DNA from: Acorus gramineus
Lineage: Eukaryota; Streptophyta; Magnoliopsida; Acorales; Acoraceae
DNA length: 64,000 nucleotides
Assembly: GCA_030737835.1 (NCBI GenBank)
Contig: CM060856.1
Span: 16,285,116 to 16,349,115, forward strand
Reading direction: 5' to 3'
Part shown: in pieces, positions 59,240 to 64,000 of the stretch
Layout: each line of letters starts with the position of its first letter
Position numbering within the stretch: position 1 is the first letter of the stretch
The notes under the pieces: model-generated
What the model saw: the letters and a program-made list of their open reading frames with translations, nothing else
Databases searched by the model: none
What the model was told of the DNA's origin: nothing
Position numbers and translations under genes: made by a program

Positions 59240-62200
59240 GTTAAACATAAAAAATAAAATAAATAAATGCAGGTAAAGTCTGTATTTTCTGCTGGACATT
59301 CCATATTAATGATCACACATTTCAAATAGTTTTGCTGTAAAGTATCATTTTTCTATATTTATATGTTCTAAGTTAAATTGGAATTACTTGAGACTGGATG
59401 TTTCTTCCCATTTGTGGTTGGGATTAGAATTTTTGTTCTTCCCTTCTAGAACTCTAGTTGTTGGACAATCAGGATTTTTCAATCAATGCAGTTAGGGCAT
59501 GGTTATTTAGAAGACACTCATTTAAAAATTTATTGGAAGGTAACCATAATATCCTCTGATTGGTTCTAGTGTTATCTACAATGGGGACAAGTTCTCAATA
59601 TTGCAACTTTCTGCTCATTACAAAGAAGTGCAGCTTTACATATTCACTGTCTATGGATATCTAGCTAAACAGCTTGTAGACATCTTGGTTTCCCAAATGG
59701 TATTGTGTACTCCTATGCCACACACAGAATCTCACTGCTGCTTGCTGGGAAAAGGGGAGCAAAGCATTAACATATTTGAAGCTTCTGCCTGGTGAAAAAG
59801 TTATTGAAAAAGTTTAGTGTAAAGTTTGAAGTGTATGAAAAACTCAGGAACTTGTCAAGAAATCAGCACTGCACTCTGAGAAGGTAATGGGAAGTTAAAT
59901 CAAAAGGTATTTTGCATGTAGATTTGCCATCTATTACAAAGTTCCATGTATATATTTTTGCGGGACAGTTACAATGGCATGCAAGGTTTGTGGAGCAATA
60001 GTGGAACCTTATGCTCGTATGTGGTTTGTCAATAAATTTTTGGAGTGTGACATATTTTGCATAAATTATGTAATGTCACTAACTTGTAAAGTAATATGTA
60101 TCATGTAAAGTGAAAATATATTACAAATAATGTGAAAAATGCGGTGGCATGCATGGAATGTGCAGTAGGAATGTCTGAAATGTGGCTGAATGCAATGATA
60201 TTTGATTTTTTTTTTTTTTTTGAGTCAATGAGTTTGGTTGATGTACATTATGTTTTCCCTAAAAAATAAAAAGGTGGAAACAAAAAATGTAGGATAAGCT
60301 CCATAGATTATTGATGTACATTACTTTTTCAGAGGAGGATCTATGTGTTATTGTCCAGTGCCCATGAGGTCGAACAAGATTCAAGTGCACATAAATGATG
60401 GACCCATATATATATAATTTTTTTTTGTTGTTGAACATGGTGCTATGTGTTGTCACAATTCATTCATTTCTGTTTTCTTCAGCTACACATGCACAACAGT
60501 TTTTTCTGGCATGTTTCCTGCTTTAGCACTTGTCTGTGGATTGGATTTGGTGCACCTAATTATTATCCATTTTGAAATTGAAGTTTGGTGAATTTGGTAG
60601 AGGTGGAACTTTGGAAGGTCAACTGAAAGCAAATTCAGATCGAGGCCGTACAACCATATGCTGTTTGATATTCCTAGTTTAGGAAGCATTTTTCTTTGCT
60701 TGGGAAGAATTGGCAAGTTTATAGCAAATTACTTTCCTATTCTGACCGTAGAATATGTTTCCAGGAGGAATGCAAGAGATTGCGTCAGAGCATTAAATGT
60801 GGACTTATCAACCGGTTAACAGTGGTAATGCTATGATTTTTTTTTTGGGTGCAATCATGCATGCATTGGATTTTCTGAAATTCTGTTCTGCTGATTTGCA
60901 GGGTGAGGTTCAAGAGAAAGCTCGGCTTCTCCAGGCCATGAGAATTAATGATGTGAGGATCTATTATTTAGAGTTTTGTTATTCTATAAAGTTGGTTATA
61001 TGAACTATTGAAGTAATTTCTTGATATATTTCGCCTGGTTGGTTCAGCTCCCTCATATTTCTTGACATGTATTACATATGTCCATTCATTTTTCCTCTGC
61101 TTCTTATGCAGTGGCTAGAAAAGGAGAAGTTACGCCTTGGGCATCTTCGTGACCGAGCAAGTGAAAAAGGTCGTCGAAAAGAATATCCTTTTTTTCTGCT
61201 AAATTTTTGGTCCCAACCATTTTATGCACCTAGTGCTGGTTACATTTTTTTTCGTGTTCCACATCCATAAGCCATAAGCTTCTCCTCGCAATGAAAAATT
61301 TTCCCTCTATTGTGCATCCAGTCATCAGGCTTAAAATTTCTGTGTGCAGAAAATATAATACTTGCCTTGAAGGAATTGTAAGTCTAGGGCATTTGGTAAA
61401 AAAAATATGGTCATAGGAGGATCTCTCTTGGACAAAATTAATGGAGAACACTTTTTAAAAATGACAATATATATATAACAAACTTTTTTTTGTCAAAGTG
61501 GTCAACAAGAATGTTTAATGCTTCCAAACCCATGTCTCGATTTACCTTATATTAAAATCAAGACCCAATATATCTTTCTGCAGCACTTGTTGGAGGAGAA
61601 TGCCACATATAAGACGACTAAAAATCATGACGCCGATTGTCATCATAGACCGTTGATCCTCCGATGGCTAAAATATCTTGACCATCATCACTGATCCACA
61701 CAGTTATGACACAGAGCACCATCACAGATCATCAATCCTTTGATGGCTAGAACATCCTGGCTGTCACCACTAATGCACATAGTTATGACATGGATCACAT
61801 TGACTATCGATCCTCTGATGTCCAGAAGAAAATCTTGACCTTCGACTTTGTTTATTTCTTTTTATATCATGAATTCATGGTAAACTTTGTTTGACGTGGA
61901 TGCATATAATTTAGATCTATTTGTTAAGGCTAGAAAGCATCAAAATTGAGAATTATATCTTATGTGTTTAGTTGGGCTTGAAAAAAGCCTCCATAACTTT
62001 TAGTTTGAGTTTGTGTACTAGTAATAGAGTTTTGTTATTCCTTTTATTCAATTCCCATTTGTTATTTCTTACTTGTGTACGTCGCATTTCAATCACCATT
62101 TCTACAAGTTCATTCTTTTTTGGTTCCCCCTTCCATTTAACCCCACTGCTCAAACTTGGGTAATGATGGAAATCACTATTCTAACTGTTCTCTTTTAATA

Positions 62201-64000
62201 ACTTCCTCTTGGAGTCGTCTCGCTCTCAACAATAACACATTATAAACTTTTTTTTGGATGAGTGACCTTGCTTCACTAAGTCTATCTGCATTTCTTTTTT
62301 CCAAATGGTTCTGTGTGGCTGTGTTGCTGGAAGATCCTGTCCTTGGTTGCTTCATGTATGTAGTTAATTATATTTCATATCCCTCTTAAATTTTCTCCCT
62401 TACAATGTCATCTCCCGGTGAATGCATATCAAAACCCTCTTCTTTCATATAGCTATTTCATCTACCAAAACTAAGAAATTACAACCAAGAATTTGGTTGT
62501 AGTGACTGTGGGAATTAGAGAGGAATTTGAGAAAAAAAGGGTGATAAAAGTATCAGGCTAAGGTATTTCAAGTTTATGTCTTAGAGGGCTGTTGAGCCAT
62601 CTGGTTGACAAGGAATAGAGTGGTTGTCAGAGTTCCTGCCCTTCTTTGGAGAATGCTTGGGACTGCACGCAAATATTTATTAAGGACTGGGCTGGGTTTT
62701 GTGATGGTGTGCTTCGGGTGGATTTGGTGGACGGTAAACTGCTGGATGGTGAATTGCTGGTTAGATGAGGGAAGAAATGTATATAAGCAATTAGGGGAAC
62801 AAGCGGTCCAATAGGGGTGTGCCATGTGTCACCAGTACAACCACCCATTATTTGACTGACGTGACTTATACACCATCATATATTAACTGCGAATATGACA
62901 CATCCTCCAACACAAATTAAATACTAGTGTGTCACATTATTCCATCACAAATTATTTACTAGTGTGGTGCATCTTCTATCAGAAATCAATTACTGACATG
63001 AAAGATTATCCACTACAAGGTAGCTTACTTCATAGTATGATTTGAAAGAGAGTCAAAGTAAAATAGTGTTAAAGTGTAGAGTTACACAACATGATATTTG
63101 ATGGCACGTGAAGCCCAACAATGATAATTTCAAATCTAATCAGTCAGCCCAAACACATTGAATGCGTAGTCTGTCTATAGGGAGATTGGTTTTGAACCCA
63201 AATTTGAAAACAGTTAATTTTTTTTATAAAACAAGTCAAAACATTTTTATCTTCATATACATGATTTTAACACAACTAATAGAATTTCAAATTTCGGCTT
63301 GACTTTTTACCTCTGAAATTTTGAATCTTGAAGAAGCAAGTAGAATTGATTGGGATGAGAATAAGAGTTAGCTTTAAATCTCCGATGGCACGTAGTGTGC
63401 CATTCCAGCTTATTGATGTCGTTTTCTTTGGTACAGGGTACCATCCCTGCACTAGGGCAGAATTCCAATGAACTTCTCTTATCTATTTTTAGTTCCAAAC
63501 TTGAATTTTTTTGAACTCTCTCCTATGAATAGGAGCTAGCTATGAATTTAGGGGGGTTGGAGACTTTAAAACATATATATTTTGTGTTTTGGAAAAGCTT
63601 TTGATGATCTTAAACATCCAGCAATAGTTTATTGATATGTTCAATTGTTTCTTGTTTTCCACCACTCTGAGAGGCGTTGAAGGGCATGTCGACATAGGTA
63701 GGAGTTAGGCCTCCCTCAGAGGTTTTCTACATATGTTGTTGTTTTGTTATACATTATGTTTGGTATGATGTCTTAAATTTGTTTTCTAGATTATAAGCGT
63801 CATGCGGATGCAACTGTCTATATGCATGTTTATAACAAACTGTCCATATGCATGTTTATAACAATGTTTAGGAAGTACGGACTATTTAAATTTCAACTTG
63901 GTATATCATCCAGCATGACCCATATTCATGAGATGTCAATCCTTGATCTTTGTATACGCATAGGGAATGTGTGGAGAAGTTGCAGCTTCTGAGCTCTCCT
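51627..64000 (+). CDS. PHD-SWIB-Plus3 chromatin protein (NERD / zinc finger CCCH 44-like), 5' part, cut by the window end
   Basis: Exons: 51627-51925, 52006-52085, 53565-53752, 56921-57836, 57937-58064, 60765-60824, 60902-60952, 61112-61182 and 63958 to beyond 64000; 612 residues so far. The family (Arabidopsis NERD, At2g16485, and C3H44, At3g51120) links histone reading to small-RNA-directed silencing; NERD binds histone H3 and AGO2. Visible parts: an acidic N-terminus (30-38), AT-hook-like 'KRKRGRPAK' (59-67), a poly-Lys run (74-79), a PHD finger from 'EVCFICLDGGNLVVCDHRNC' (about 83) to about Cys175 with an extended second Cys/His cluster, basic linker 'RRKTKRKPKSSSKRR', SWIB (about 302-381, 'GWASKVLIDFVSHMKNGDKS'), acidic linker, Plus3 (about 441-555, 'VGFFVRIRISGLAQKQ', 'RTTDITLEILNLNK'), then 'WLEKEKLRLGHLRDRASEKG'. 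GYF and CCCH parts would lie beyond the window. The start is the first in-frame ATG. Intron 8 is AT-AC. Confidence 0.93.
52258..52447. repeat. Dispersed repeat, copy B
   Basis: Same family as 7085-7295, in intron 2 of the PHD-SWIB-Plus3 gene. Matching words: 'tttttataaaaa', 'ttaatgaattcatggatatt', 'taatgaggcataaatctcgt', 'actgtgtaacaaa'. By-eye match, family unknown. Confidence 0.45.
53085..53148 (+). repeat. LINE 3'-end-like fragment in intron 2
   Basis: 'atggagatctttcatctcct' then 'ttcttaacaagattgc' and an A-rich end, similar in layout to the 3' block of the LINE at 44640-45497. Short and approximate. Confidence 0.45.
54885..55370. repeat. MITE of the 'TAGGGGTGGTAAACGAG' type in intron 3
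   Basis: 486 bp with terminal inverted repeats taggggtggtaaacgag(t/c)c at both ends. Many internal 'aagctcggctcg' and 'gagctcgggctcggctcg' words in both orientations make each half partly palindromic. The GC-rich repeats contrast with the AT-rich intron. Such ends are common among plant hAT-like MITEs. No clear target duplication. Confidence 0.75.
56093..56338 (-). mobile_element. LINE ORF2 C-terminal fragment in intron 3
   Basis: The minus strand gives 'HPICWNIWSRNKIFNHKKKQ', the 'W.IW..RN..IF' signature of the plant L1 ORF2 tail, followed by Trp-rich sequence. Only this tail is recognisable. Opposite in sense to the host gene. Confidence 0.6.
58511..58549. repeat. (GT)n / (GCGT)n microsatellite
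   Basis: An alternating tract 'atgtgcatgtgtgtgtgcgc' continuing as 'gtgcgtgcgtgtgtgtgtgg', in intron 5 of the PHD-SWIB-Plus3 gene. Confidence 0.9.
58690..59100 (-). mobile_element. LINE 3' end, minus orientation, in intron 5
   Basis: Begins with a T-run (58707-58719, the poly-A tail on the minus strand) followed by 'gagaaatatgaagcattata', 'tcattgctaatgaagaaaat' and 'ggagatgagggatcttcatt'. Inverted, the last block is the same 3' motif (gatccctcatctcc) seen at 45419-45440. The upper limit is uncertain. Confidence 0.6.
59209..59235. repeat. (TG)n microsatellite
   Basis: A pure TG tract of about 27 bp in intron 5; polymorphism would be expected. Confidence 0.95.
61183..61192 (+). other. U12-type AT-AC 5' splice site (intron 8 of the PHD-SWIB-Plus3 gene)
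   Basis: The exon ends '..cgaaaaga' at 61182 and the intron starts atatcctttt. ATATCCTTT is the full consensus of minor-spliceosome AT-AC introns. No GT in the needed phase (2) exists nearby. Confidence 0.88.
61620..61830. repeat. Degenerate tandem repeat in intron 8
   Basis: About 2.5 units of roughly 94 bp share 'gatc.tc.gatggctagaacatc.tg', 'accatcatcactgatccaca' and 'agttatgaca..gatcac'. Noncoding. Confidence 0.65.
62516..62830. other. Unassigned GC-richer block in intron 8
   Basis: 'gaggaatttgagaaaaaaagggtgataaaag' resembles the stretch near 44930-44960 in the LINE of PHAF1 intron 8, so this may be a related LINE fragment. The following 250 bp have no recognisable product. Confidence 0.3.
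63939..63957 (+). other. U12-type branch site and AC 3' splice site
   Basis: 'atccttgat' (63939-63947) matches the U12 branch consensus TTCCTTRAY at 8 of 9 positions. Its branch A (63946) lies 11 bases before the terminal AC (63956-63957), inside the 10-16 range typical of this class. Splicing here gives ..GRRKE|HRECVEKLQLLSSP, in frame to the window end. Confidence 0.87.

Overview
This is nuclear DNA from a flowering plant. The evidence is split genes with GT-AG, GC-AG and one AT-AC intron, three genes for plastid proteins (NdhM, a geranylgeranyl diphosphate synthase small subunit, plastid aldolase), a Ty1-copia retrotransposon primed by initiator tRNA-Met, LINE pieces and many TIR elements. 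Two genes (aldolase and the synthase subunit) have very GC-rich exons in an AT-rich background, which is common in monocots, but the species cannot be fixed from this window. A kept NdhM gene argues against lineages that have lost the plastid NDH complex.

Layout: (1) 435-2697 (+) NdhM, two exons. (2) 2698-7508 gene-free, with several miniature TIR elements, one of them a Mutator-type copy with exact 9-bp target duplications. (3) 7509-8378 (-) a single-exon GGPPS small subunit, with a young Ty1-copia element (8624-14077) only 245 bp from its start codon. (4) 14420-15587 a large Mutator-type inverted-repeat element. (5) 16928-19545 (-) plastid class I fructose-bisphosphate aldolase, six exons, with a GC-AG intron. 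(6) 20749-30938 (-) NADPH-dependent diflavin reductase ATR3/Tah18, twelve exons, also with a GC-AG intron. (7) 30939-37462 an element-rich spacer, including an hAT-type element with a target duplication and an internal minisatellite, and a second Mutator-type element with inverted 33-bp repeats. (8) 37463-48234 (+) a PHAF1/UPF0183 homologue, fourteen exons. (9) 51627 to the window end (+) the first nine exons of a PHD-SWIB-Plus3 chromatin protein (NERD / zinc finger CCCH 44 type), split by a likely U12-type AT-AC intron.

The exon models were derived by hand from splice signals, reading phase and remembered family sequences. Every model keeps frame throughout and gives a protein close to the family length: 218, 289, 398, 633 and 416 residues, plus 612 residues of the cut gene. 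The genes are not an operon. NdhM, the GGPPS subunit and aldolase all act in the chloroplast (cyclic electron flow, prenyl supply for pigments, Calvin cycle). ATR3 feeds electrons to cytosolic Fe-S assembly, PHAF1 is an autophagy-linked family, and the last gene reads chromatin. As I recall the Arabidopsis map, PHAF1 and the PHD-SWIB-Plus3 gene are neighbours there too (At3g51130/At3g51120), and NdhM, GGR and FBA2 lie in the same order on chromosome 4, so the window appears to join two conserved blocks. No tRNA, rRNA or CRISPR array was seen.
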